From assembly GCF_041333735.1 (NCBI RefSeq), contig NZ_JBGKFB010000001.1:434001-498000 (forward strand): a DNA stretch of 64,000 nt, given 5' to 3'. Shown one piece after another: positions 53,234 through 61,368 of the stretch. The notes under the pieces are model-generated. The model was not told where the DNA came from and searched no databases. It worked only from the letters and a program-made list of their open reading frames with translations. Both the position numbers and the translations under genes were made by a program. This DNA is from Veillonella sp. (GTDB lineage Bacteria > Bacillota > Negativicutes > Veillonellales > Veillonellaceae). Every line of letters begins with the position of its first letter. The first letter of the stretch is position 1.

Positions 53234-53540
53234 CCTGCTCCCCTATACCTAGCGTACTGTAAAGCAGTTACGTTCTTATTGTGAGAGAGAGTATTATATA
53301 CCAAGTATATAATCTTATGATTGGGAGGGAACCACAATGCATAAGGGGCCCTCTGAACGACAGACGGCATAGGAGAGAGTCAATGTTTGTCTATCCAATC
53401 CAGAGGGCTGCGTGTGTAATTGTTTATTGTGTGTGTAAGTGTATTGTGTATGTGTGTAAGTATGTGTGTGTATAGTTTTGTGTGTTTAGTGTTCGTGTAT
53501 TAAAGGGGTTTGCTTTACAGTGGCATAGGATATAGATTAG
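53234..53540 (-). other. CA-rich multi-hairpin 3' region of a PepSY gene
   Basis: About 300 non-coding bases between the PepSY stop and its terminator. On the minus strand it starts with some 120 bases of ACACA-type sequence, then a GCCCTCTG...CAGAGGGC hairpin (around 53338-53409) and a TTATATACTTGGTATATAA hairpin (around 53294-53313). The same plan of CACA-rich linkers and perfect hairpins is found after the PepSY gene at 32204-32442. Confidence 0.55.
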
Positions 53541-53541
53541 C

Positions 53542-54721
53542 TTATTTTACTGCCATACCTGTTTTTGCATCCAATACGATGGATACAGGTTTATTTTGTG
53601 CATCATGGAACTCTACAGTATAAATAGGTTTACCGTTTTGGTTTGCTACAGACCAAGAGTTAATACCAGTTGCTACATTGCCAGTTTGTGCGAAGGCTGC
53701 ATTGATCGCCACATGTGGAGGTAACACAGTACCAGCATCAATAGCACTAGCTTCCATGGATGCATCGTATGCTTTAGGAGTACCTTCAGTTACATTACCA
53801 GATGCCACATCTAGAGTCATGGAATGGGCACCACTAGTATTGAAACCGTCTACTTCATAGATAGCAGTTTTATCGGCAGCTTTGAAGGATACATTCGTAA
53901 TCTTAGAGTCGCCATATTTATTTTCAAATTGATCAATTAAATAATTCGCACCAATTACGAAAATACTATTTTGATCGACTACGCCTGCTTGCTTACTTGT
54001 TGTGCTAGGTTGTGATTTTCCACTTTTAGAGTTTTTTTTCCTCTTTAGTAGTTTCTTTTTTGTCAGCTTTTTTATCTGCTTTTACTTCTTTAGTTTCTTT
54101 TACAGCTTTATCAGCTTTAACTGCTTTGTCAGCTTTTACTTTAGGTGCTTTGTGTGCTTGCGCTTTTTTAGTATTTTTTTCTTCTTTATTAGCTTCTACT
54201 TTTTTATCTGCTGCACGCACTACTTTAGCTTCGCTAGGAGCTTTTGCTACTGCTGCAGTTTCAATTGTAGGAGTTGCTGCTGCAGGATTAGCTGCTGCTG
54301 GAACTACAGTGTCTTGAGCTACTGGAGCTTTTACGTCTTGAGTTGCTGTTGGAACTGGTGTAGTATCCTGAGCTACTGGTGCAACTGGAGCCACTTCAAC
54401 TTTAGCCGCTGTTGGTACAACTTTAACTGCTGGAGTTACTTCTACTTTAGCTGTTGCAGGAGCTACTTCTACTTTAGCTGTTGCAGGAGCTACTTCTGTT
54501 TTAGCTGCTGCTGGAGCTGCTTCTACTTTAGCTGCTGGAGTTACTTGAATTGTAGGAACTGCTTGATGAGTAGCAGGTTGTGCTACAGGAGCTGTAGTAG
54601 CTGCTACCTCTTGAGTTACAGGAACTGGTGTTGCTTGTTCAGCCGCTGTTACTGCTACAGTAGCACCAAATACGCCAGCTACTGCTAAAGCAATACTACT
54701 TTTCAAAATAGATTTTTTCAT
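53542..54721 (-). pseudogene. PepSY-domain exported protein with a frame break at an A8 tract
   Basis: The gene starts at 54721 (AAGGAGGATATT upstream), with signal peptide MKKSILKSSIALAVAGVFG and a long Ala/Pro/Val/Lys low-complexity region (repeats of KVEVAPATA, then Lys/Glu-rich). That frame stops at 54026, right after eight A (T8 on the plus strand, 54032-54039). Read with one A fewer, the frame continues without a stop as NSKSGKSQPSTTSKQAGVVD to a PepSY module (NSWSVANQNGKPIYTVEF) ending at 53542. Length 1180 is one base more than a multiple of three. So either the tract has gained a base (phase-off, or a sequence error), or RNA polymerase slippage makes some full product. Confidence 0.8.
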
Positions 54722-54807
54722 AATATCCTCCTTGATAATCCATATATATGCAAAACTACGCATATATATTTTTAACCAACTCGGTGTTATCGTTATAGTT
54801 CCAAAAC

Positions 54808-54835
54808 ATATATCTAGCGTGGACTGTAGATATAT
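54808..54835 (-). promoter_or_regulatory. inverted repeat in the leader of the A8-tract PepSY gene
   Basis: ATATATCTA and TAGATATAT separated by ten bases, 90 bases upstream of the start. A second A+T-rich pair (CATATATAT twice) lies between it and the gene. Operator or leader hairpin; function unknown. Confidence 0.3.
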
Positions 54836-55114
54836 AGTCTGGAAATTCCCGATATATTTGAGTTCTGTCCTTTGACTGGACACATATTATCCATAATCTA
54901 TGAAATAAAAATGTAGAACCCATCGGTCCAGCTTATTTTGGCGTGAGTCTAAAATGAATTTATATGTAATTTAAATGAAATTCTATAGTATTCGATTTAC
55001 AATTAAGTATTATATGAACCAAATCTAAAAAGCTATATATCCCATGTATAAAGGAACCACGGCCTCTCATTGCACTTCTCATAATCTAAACATCCCATTT
55101 CATGAGCAAACTTT
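54836..55114. other. intergenic region between two PepSY genes
   Basis: About 280 A+T-rich bases holding the promoter of the PepSY gene ending at 53542; a TGTCC-N7-GGACA inverted repeat is at 54864-54880. No gene seen. Confidence 0.4.
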
Positions 55115-55171
55115 CACAAAAAAAGCTCCTTAAAACTATCATTTACTACAAAAAAGACAGTTTTAAGGAGT
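55115..55171 (-). terminator. terminator of the 55.2-kb PepSY gene
   Basis: CTCCTTAAAACTATC (55126-55140) with GACAGTTTTAAGGAG (55156-55170), one mismatch; CTTTTTTTG follows on the minus strand. Confidence 0.85.
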
Positions 55172-55237
55172 TTAATTGTTATATTTAAAATAATAAGCCC
55201 TTAACTATTAAGTTGTATTTACTAATTATAGAAAGGT

Positions 55238-55801
55238 TTAATCATCAAATTTAACAGATAATAAAGTACCATTCATAGCATCAATTCGTACATCTACCTC
55301 TTTGTCGCCTTCTGTACCGAAGCTAACTTTGTACACTATTTTACCTTTATCATACTGTACAGACCACCCATTAAGGCTTGTCGCTTTGCCTTGCGTTTGA
55401 GCATACGCAAAGTTAACTACTGCTGCTGGCGGTAAGATTTCACGAGGATCAAAGGATTTTTTCTTTAAGGATTTATGGAAGTCACCTTCACGTTTTTCAA
55501 AGATTTGATTTGTAGCATAGATATACGTAAGCTCATATTTGCCACTTTCATCAAAACCGTCTACATCATATCTAATTTGACCACCATCCGCATCAAAGGC
55601 GATTTCAGTGATAGCTGCATTTGGATGATTCTGAATAAATGCATTTAATAAACCATTGGCACCTACAATCGCTGCATGGTTTCCATCAACAACGGCAACA
55701 GTTGGTTCTACCGCTACTAAATGGGCTGCACTTGCATTTGGCATACCAAACACTGCTGCCAAGGCTAATACAAGGCTACCTTTTACAAATAAGGATTTCA
55801 T
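55238..55801 (-). CDS. exported PepSY-like protein
   Basis: 187 residues. Signal peptide MKSLFVKGSLVLALAAVFG, cleaved near NASA|A. Two PepSY-like halves: NAFIQNHPNAAITEIAFDAD with IRYDVDGFDESGKYEL, and VNFAYAQTQGKATSLNGWSV with YKVSFGTEGDKEVDVRIDAM. The second half resembles the PepSY module at 53.5 kb (LPP..V..AFAQT and N-x-W-S-V in both), so the two adjacent genes look like diverged duplicates. GGAGGAGCCT fixes the ATG at 55801. Confidence 0.85.
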   Translation of the reverse strand: MKSLFVKGSLVLALAAVFGMPNASAAHLVAVEPTVAVVDGNHAAIVGANGLLNAFIQNHPNAAITEIAFDADGGQIRYDVDGFDESGKYELTYIYATNQIFEKREGDFHKSLKKKSFDPREILPPAAVVNFAYAQTQGKATSLNGWSVQYDKGKIVYKVSFGTEGDKEVDVRIDAMNGTLLSVKFDD

Positions 55802-55959
55802 AGGCTCCTCCATCTCTCAAACAGGACCATAGTGTGTATATATACAATTATACACTAAATCGATACGATTTATTAATCTTTATTTATAATATTAATGCAT
55901 AGACAACTCCCCTATGATACAATGCACGTAGAATATTTTTTACTACAAGTGAGACGATT

Positions 55960-56862
55960 ATGATTTCATTATATCCTACCATATATCACACATTTCAATG
56001 CAAAGCAGATCGATGTGAAAATACATGTTGTCAACTTTGGACCATCGATATCGACGAGGCCACTGCTGAACGCTATCATACTATGACAGGCCCTCTTGGT
56101 GAAAGCTTACGCCAAGCTATCACTGTGGATGATGAGGGCAGCCATTTCGTGTTTTCTAAAGAACAACCAATGTGTCCGTTACTCAATGAAAACGGTCTCT
56201 GTAAGGTTGTGCTCGAACTCGGTGAAGAAGGCCTATGCGATACATGCCATATGCATCCACGTTTTTATAAATATATTGAAGACCTCGAACTATGTGGGGT
56301 TGGTCTATCCTGTGAAGCATCAGTTGAACTACTCGCAGAGGATACTCAATCTGATCAGGTAATCTTTACCATTGAAGACGATGATGGTGAGTTTAGTCCT
56401 GATGAGCGTTTAACTATTCAAAATATATTTGAACTATTAGCACTTGATATAGATTCATCATACTTTCAATACAGCCCAAATCCTGATGTACAGTATTATG
56501 AAAAACTATTAACTCTATATGGTACAACAGAGCCTATCGATGAAGAATGGACTGCACAAATCAATGCATTATCTCATGACACAGATAAACTAATTACCGC
56601 TGTACAAACCTATATAGCAACTCACGATATGGGGCTATTCAACAAGGTGTTCCAATACATCTTATATCGTCAAATCGATATGCTAGCAGACTATTCTTTG
56701 GAATCTATCCTTTCCTACGCAAAAGATAGTGTGGAATACATACTAATTACAAGTGCTATAGAAGGCTCACCGCTTAAACAAGTCGCAAGATGGTCCCAAC
56801 AAATCGAATACGATGAAGACAATGTAGACTTACTATTACAACATTATGATTCTCTTCAATAA
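55960..56862 (+). CDS. FliB-like (lysine N-methylase family) cysteine-rich protein
   Basis: 300 residues with four cysteine groups in the first half: CKADRCENTCCQLW, MCPLLNENGLCKVV, EGLCDTCHMHPRFYK and ELCGVGLSCEAS. This pattern is that of FliB, which methylates lysines of flagellin in Salmonella, and probably holds an Fe-S cluster. The C-terminal half is helical and diverged. No flagellar gene is in the window and Veillonella is non-motile, so another target is likely. No strong ribosome binding site precedes the ATG. Confidence 0.75.
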   Translation: MISLYPTIYHTFQCKADRCENTCCQLWTIDIDEATAERYHTMTGPLGESLRQAITVDDEGSHFVFSKEQPMCPLLNENGLCKVVLELGEEGLCDTCHMHPRFYKYIEDLELCGVGLSCEASVELLAEDTQSDQVIFTIEDDDGEFSPDERLTIQNIFELLALDIDSSYFQYSPNPDVQYYEKLLTLYGTTEPIDEEWTAQINALSHDTDKLITAVQTYIATHDMGLFNKVFQYILYRQIDMLADYSLESILSYAKDSVEYILITSAIEGSPLKQVARWSQQIEYDEDNVDLLLQHYDSLQ

Positions 56863-56901
56863 TGACAAACTACTTTTACTAAAATTTTATTCAAAGCAAT
56901 A

Positions 56902-56932
56902 AAAACCTCCTAGTATAAAACTAGGAGGTTTT
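56902..56932. terminator. convergent terminator
   Basis: AAAACCTCCTAGT and ACTAGGAGGTTTT form a perfect stem between the FliB-like gene and the first membrane protein gene. Confidence 0.88.
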
Positions 56933-56938
56933 ATGTAT

Positions 56939-57547
56939 TTACGCAAATAGTATGCGCATAATCCAGTTATATAAAAGGTTAATAATATATAGAACTATAT
57001 ATACAGCGCCGACTGTAAGAGGCTCTACTTTCATAATCCGAGATAAAAGCATGACGGCTACGTAGATAACGGCACCAACGTAAGCTAATGCTAAGGGAAC
57101 TAATAGGATCATTAAAAATGGCGTAATATAAATGCAAATAATAGATACCAAAATTAATGCTAATCCAAGTGCTCCTGTATAGCCTTCCACATAGGCAGTG
57201 CCCATTAATACTTGCTTGAAATCAAAGTCACGCTCTAAGAGAACACTCAGTAATTTCCAAAGTATAAAGCTACCTACAAACCAATATATTCCAAGGCCTA
57301 AAATCTCTCTCAATATAGAAAATATGCCATATACAGCTGGTATAAAGCCAAATAAAAACCCACCAAAGGTCATGGCTAAAGGTAATAGTATAATGCCTAA
57401 AGCAAATCCCAAAATATGGGTGGCACACCAACCGGCGAGGCCAGCTTTGATACCCTTCTCTAAGGTACCAAACCAGAAGATTTCATCGATCCCCTTCTTC
57501 GGTGAACGCACCAGCAGGGATATTTCTCGTAAAAATGTCGTATCCAT
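56939..57547 (-). CDS. Yip1-like polytopic membrane protein 1
   Basis: About 202 residues with five or six hydrophobic helices. The N-terminal cytoplasmic stretch LLVRSPKKGIDEIFWFGTLE matches that of the gene at 59.2-59.9 kb (ALIREPFKRGIPEIVEFGTI), so the two are paralogues. Such an amphipathic start followed by five helices is the layout of Yip1-domain proteins in bacteria, whose function is not known. A GGAG stands upstream of the ATG at 57547, preferred to the longer frame (57565). Confidence 0.7.
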   Translation of the reverse strand: MDTTFLREISLLVRSPKKGIDEIFWFGTLEKGIKAGLAGWCATHILGFALGIILLPLAMTFGGFLFGFIPAVYGIFSILREILGLGIYWFVGSFILWKLLSVLLERDFDFKQVLMGTAYVEGYTGALGLALILVSIICIYITPFLMILLVPLALAYVGAVIYVAVMLLSRIMKVEPLTVGAVYIVLYIINLLYNWIMRILFA

Positions 57548-57647
57548 AACTAACTCCGCTCTCAACTACACTATAAGATTAATTATATCATAAATTCCCA
57601 GATTTAAATTATATATAATTAATTTTAATATAAATTAAACGATAAAA

Positions 57648-57676
57648 AAACCGCAAGACTTTCATCTTGCGGTTAT
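57648..57676 (-). terminator. terminator after membrane protein gene 2
   Basis: AACCGCAAGA and TCTTGCGGTT hairpin; TTTTTT tract follows on the minus strand. Confidence 0.85.
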
Positions 57677-57695
57677 ACTGCATTACAGTCTTATA

Positions 57696-58325
57696 TTATT
57701 TAACTAGGGTATGTACAAATCGGATCCATTGAGGCAATACTGACACTGATAGCAACGCCACAATAAACATAATAATATATGTTTTTACGATACCTAATTC
57801 AACATAGCGGCGCATGAGCTGGGCCCCAATAAAGACAGCATAATACTGACTAAACATGGTAATAAGGTAGGCCATATCTCCTACATATTTCGGCATAGAT
57901 AAATAAAATAATATGAGCCCCACTATATGGATCAACACCAATACTACAGTACGAAGTGCATTCGTATAGGCTAAACCATAGATATAGTTTCGCATCACGC
58001 CCCTATAGGTACCAGTACCACCTAGCAATACTAGTAATCGCCATATTACAAAGGCACCTATGATAATTTGAAAAATTAAAAATGATGCATTTGCCAAAGC
58101 ACTAACTAGATCAAAATGTGTGAGACCAGTCATTCGTTTTATGCCTAATGCGGGAGACACAGCTTTCACTATGAACGGCAAAGCATAGGTCACTACATAT
58201 AATACAATTGTAGATATTATAAGATTTAGTATAGCTCGAGCATACGATCCATTCTTAATAATATTTTGAAAGGAACGATCACTCAGTTTTGTAAATAAAT
58301 GTAATATATCCTTATACCAAGCCAT
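57696..58325 (-). CDS. Yip1-like polytopic membrane protein 2
   Basis: 209 residues, about five hydrophobic helices. The opening AWYKDILHLFTKLSDRSFQN followed by IIKNGSYARAIL has the same plan as its paralogues (an amphipathic helix with a (I/F)xxGxxxR turn). I do not recognise a function. It follows membrane protein gene 3 by 15 bases and both precede a terminator, so they form a two-gene operon. Confidence 0.65.
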   Translation of the reverse strand: MAWYKDILHLFTKLSDRSFQNIIKNGSYARAILNLIISTIVLYVVTYALPFIVKAVSPALGIKRMTGLTHFDLVSALANASFLIFQIIIGAFVIWRLLVLLGGTGTYRGVMRNYIYGLAYTNALRTVVLVLIHIVGLILFYLSMPKYVGDMAYLITMFSQYYAVFIGAQLMRRYVELGIVKTYIIMFIVALLSVSVLPQWIRFVHTLVK

Positions 58326-58340
58326 AATACTCCTTATATA

Positions 58341-59024
58341 TTATCGAGTTAATGTATATAGCACTTCACATAATAGTGATGCTAAAATAGCGATTAACAT
58401 AATGCTTAGTCCTTCATAAAAACTGCCATTAATACATGCCCCTGCAATACGACCCATGGTCTGTAATAACAATACAGTACTAAGAATGCATAAAACAATC
58501 ATGCAAAAACCAATAATGGCTTGCAATATAATCGGTATGGATGTAAGAATCAACATAATACCTGCCGTAAGCGTAATCATAGCTACTACTAATTGGGCAA
58601 AGGCCATCATATGTAATACACCGGTAACTACGCCACGAATGTAGAACTTACGTTTTTGCAACATTGCGTAACCTAGCAAGATACCGGACATAAGCGCCGC
58701 TTTTAAAATTACCCACGCAAACCGACCGATATTCCAAAACTCACGCGGTTTACTTAAGTGTTCAAAAAAGACTTGTATCTCATGTTGACCTACGGGAAGC
58801 GCAAACATTTGCCACTTCACTAATAGTGATGAGTTGCGTATCAAAGCACGTATAGCATCTAGATATACACTTTCACCGACGATGGTAAATTGATAGCATA
58901 TGAGCGTCAATACGAGCATCCAAGAAAGCTGTCCATAGGTAACATCATAGTGGTACATTCGTGGATTTTTTTCTTCAATGGGGTTTAATAAGCGATATAC
59001 GAACTCTACTAAACCTGCCATCAT
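58341..59024 (-). CDS. polytopic membrane protein 3
   Basis: About 227 residues. A cytoplasmic start (LVEFVYRLLNPIEEKNPRMY) is followed by five or six helices (MLVLTLICYQFTIVG; AWVILKAALMSGILLGYAML; MAFAQLVVAMITLTAGIMLI; MLIAILASLLCEVLYTL). Similar in layout to the others but without clear sequence identity. AAGGTGG precedes the ATG at 59024. First gene of the pair with membrane protein 2. Function unknown. Confidence 0.6.
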   Translation of the reverse strand: MMAGLVEFVYRLLNPIEEKNPRMYHYDVTYGQLSWMLVLTLICYQFTIVGESVYLDAIRALIRNSSLLVKWQMFALPVGQHEIQVFFEHLSKPREFWNIGRFAWVILKAALMSGILLGYAMLQKRKFYIRGVVTGVLHMMAFAQLVVAMITLTAGIMLILTSIPIILQAIIGFCMIVLCILSTVLLLQTMGRIAGACINGSFYEGLSIMLIAILASLLCEVLYTLTR

Positions 59025-59156
59025 ACCTCTCACCACCTTTTACTCAACAAGAATAGCATCATTCTATTTAGAATGATGCAACACACAACACAACGATTAC
59101 GAATTTATAACAATTATTTTATTTTTAATTCATACTCTGTTCATCATTATAGCACA

Positions 59157-59184
59157 AAAGCAAGGTATATTCATACCTTGCTTT
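59157..59184 (-). terminator. terminator after membrane protein gene 4
   Basis: AAAGCAAGGTAT and ATACCTTGCTTT with a four-base loop. Confidence 0.85.
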
Positions 59185-59205
59185 CATATTTTTCATACTA
59201 TGTAA

Positions 59206-59877
59206 TTATCTAGATGAAACAAGCATAACCATGCCCACCAATATGCCAATAAGTACTACTGGAATTAAAGATGCCAAAAGCCCAATACCAAATGTTGCTA
59301 GACGTCCCTTTTCGATTTGACGTGCCATAAGTGTTAAGCTCAACCAGAAATACCAAATGTATAAGACAATTTGCAAAATAATATAGGTAAAATTAATGAT
59401 ATGCAAAATAATCTGAGGTGCGTAAATATCTAAGCTCAGCCCCTGAATGATAAGAATCAAAATTACTTGAATAATCGATAAAACAAGGGATATGAACATC
59501 GAATATGCACTTTCATACCAACAAATCTTTAGTATAGACTCATAATTAGTATGAGCATCAAATTTATTGGCTACCCAACTAAAGAGCACCGAATAAATGG
59601 CTAATGTAACAAATGCTGATAATGCATATAATACTAATACAAAAAATCCAGCCCCAGCAAGAACCCCCAATGCAGCTCCTAGCTGTGGAGCCGAAACACC
59701 TAAAGAATAAGCCATTCCCGCTTGTATAATCCAACTCACAAGCAGACTAATGGCAAGCATCCCCATGGTACACGCGAATCCGCGTTGGATTGTACCAAAC
59801 TCTACAATCTCTGGAATGCCACGTTTAAAAGGCTCTCTTATGAGTGCCCAAAGATCTAAATACCATTTTCGTTCCAT
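59206..59877 (-). CDS. Yip1-like polytopic membrane protein 4
   Basis: 223 residues with five helices after an N-terminal LWALIREPFKRGIPEIVEFG. The L-I/V-R-x-P-x-K-x-G-I-x-E-I-x-x-F-G-T pattern is shared with membrane protein 1. GGAGGGGAACAT precedes the ATG. It has its own terminator on each side, so it is transcribed alone. Function unknown; Yip1 membership is an inference from layout. Confidence 0.68.
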   Translation of the reverse strand: MERKWYLDLWALIREPFKRGIPEIVEFGTIQRGFACTMGMLAISLLVSWIIQAGMAYSLGVSAPQLGAALGVLAGAGFFVLVLYALSAFVTLAIYSVLFSWVANKFDAHTNYESILKICWYESAYSMFISLVLSIIQVILILIIQGLSLDIYAPQIILHIINFTYIILQIVLYIWYFWLSLTLMARQIEKGRLATFGIGLLASLIPVVLIGILVGMVMLVSSR

Positions 59878-59993
59878 ATGTTCCCCTCCAAATACATCAA
59901 AAGCACATATATTTCTATCATTGTATCATAATACACTTTTAAATTAAATATAAATTCATTATAAACTATCCAAACAAATATAGTAATAAAAAA

Positions 59994-60023
59994 GTTGATA
60001 GACACCTAATAGCATCTATCAAC
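59994..60023 (-). terminator. terminator after membrane protein gene 5
   Basis: GTTGATAGA and TCTATCAAC over a 12-base loop, with T-rich flanks. Confidence 0.75.
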
Positions 60024-60042
60024 ATTTCTATTACATATGTAT

Positions 60043-60612
60043 TTAAAGAGACATAGACAAGATAATACCACCTATGCCAAAGACAAAGGATACGATATAA
60101 AATGCAATACCTGTTATCCAAGGACTCAATCCAAATTGCTTAGACATCAGTTGAGCCATAACAAAAACATTAATGAGTTCTATGGTGCTTAATCCACCGG
60201 ATCCGCCTTTAGCATGTAAATCCAAGAAAAGATAAATAGGCGCAGCAAAAAGTACAAAAATCAAATGGATCCAACTAGTAATACAACTATTTAAAAGCAT
60301 GTCTGCCACTAGTTGCTTATATGTAACCTGCCCCTTAAAAACCTTAAAAATACCATATAAAATACCAGAAGATACAAGAACAAACGCTACAATTCCAAGT
60401 ACATATCCAATGATAGGGACTAACTCAATCTCTACGGGGCTTATAATCTCCCAAATAAATGTTTTGAAAAATGGACTTTTGGGGAAAATTAGCGTTAAAA
60501 TATGTAATCCCAAGTCAGTTACAATCGCTGATATAATCGCTAATAATAACATATTTTTAATAGTGATCAAGTGCATCCATTTTTCTATATATGGGCCAAA
60601 TAAACTATTCAT
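60043..60612 (-). CDS. polytopic membrane protein 5
   Basis: 189 residues, five helices (IKNMLLLAIISAIVTDLGLH; VPIIGYVLGIVAFVLVSSGI; HLIFVLFAAPIYLFL; ELINVFVMAQLM; ITGIAFYIVSFVFGIGGIIL). The order of helices resembles the neighbouring Yip1-like proteins but the N-terminal motif differs. It starts 11 bases after the Fic gene, so the two are probably co-transcribed. Function unknown. Confidence 0.6.
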   Translation of the reverse strand: MNSLFGPYIEKWMHLITIKNMLLLAIISAIVTDLGLHILTLIFPKSPFFKTFIWEIISPVEIELVPIIGYVLGIVAFVLVSSGILYGIFKVFKGQVTYKQLVADMLLNSCITSWIHLIFVLFAAPIYLFLDLHAKGGSGGLSTIELINVFVMAQLMSKQFGLSPWITGIAFYIVSFVFGIGGIILSMSL

Positions 60613-60623
60613 AATTCTATACC

Positions 60624-61229
60624 TTATAAATCTTCACTTTTAAATAATTGATATCCTTCAAAATAATAACTATGGTCAAGGCCTTTCATAAATAGTTCTC
60701 GATTATTGATATCACTGGTAAGTGCTTTAGCAAGAATAGCTTTTATTTCTAAGTCATTTACTGGACTTCGTTCCATAGCAGACAAATATTGCTCTTTATC
60801 TACCTGACTCCAATCAATAGTCTTTTGTAACTCTGAACACAACATATGATCAAGCCACAATCGCATGCTACGACCATTACCTTCTCTAAAAGGGTGCGCC
60901 ACATTCATTTCTACATACTTTTCTACAATTTCATCAAAGGTAGATTGGGGCATATCTTCAATGGTTTTAACGGCTTCAGCAAGATACATAACCGGAACAA
61001 AGCGAAAATTTCCTTTTGCAATATTCACAGTTCGCAATGCACCGGCAAAATCATATATATCCTGGAATAATATAGTATGGATTCTTTGCAAGGTAGTCCA
61101 CGTACCACTCGGCATATCATTAAGTAGATTTTCTTCAAACAGTGTTGTTGCTGCTTTTTTACTAATTCGTTCTTCTTCTCTAGCCAATGTTGGGGAATCG
61201 GTAATCCCCAATCTATTAGTGATAACCAT
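60624..61229 (-). CDS. Fic-domain protein, self-inhibited class III type
   Basis: 201 residues. The Fic active loop HPFREGNGRSMRLW (from His112) has all catalytic residues; WTTLQRIHTILFQDIYDFAG and FRFVP are the usual preceding blocks. Fic enzymes transfer AMP from ATP to a target hydroxyl. The C-terminal helix contains S187-Y-Y-F-E191-G192, which fits the (S/T)xxxE(G/N) inhibitory motif of class III Fic proteins such as NmFic, so it is likely self-inhibited and needs no separate antitoxin; none is seen. GGAGGTCCAAC precedes the ATG. Target unknown; gyrase and topoisomerase IV are targets of some relatives. Confidence 0.9.
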   Translation of the reverse strand: MVITNRLGITDSPTLAREEERISKKAATTLFEENLLNDMPSGTWTTLQRIHTILFQDIYDFAGALRTVNIAKGNFRFVPVMYLAEAVKTIEDMPQSTFDEIVEKYVEMNVAHPFREGNGRSMRLWLDHMLCSELQKTIDWSQVDKEQYLSAMERSPVNDLEIKAILAKALTSDINNRELFMKGLDHSYYFEGYQLFKSEDL

Positions 61230-61330
61230 GTTGGACCTCCTTTTGATTTATTTTCATTATATATATTATACTATAGGCTCCAAAATTATAGATATTACAA
61301 CTTTAAATCTTACGTACAATGCGTAGAGCT

Positions 61331-61360
61331 AAAAAAGCAGCCCTATAAGGGCTGCTTTTT
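61331..61360 (-). terminator. terminator of the zinc-binding protein gene
   Basis: AAAAAGCAGCCC and GGGCTGCTTTTT around a five-base loop. Confidence 0.88.
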
Positions 61361-61368
61361 CGTTCATC

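Noticed and set aside
53281..53475. 64-codon frame in the GT-rich region
   Set aside because: Product is mostly Val/Cys/Tyr from a GTGT run; the region is better explained as the CA-rich 3' region of the minus-strand gene.
54002..54688. 228-codon plus-strand frame rich in Phe, Tyr, Ser and Cys
   Set aside because: It is the antisense of the Ala/Lys/Val-rich low-complexity region of the PepSY gene, hence the odd composition.
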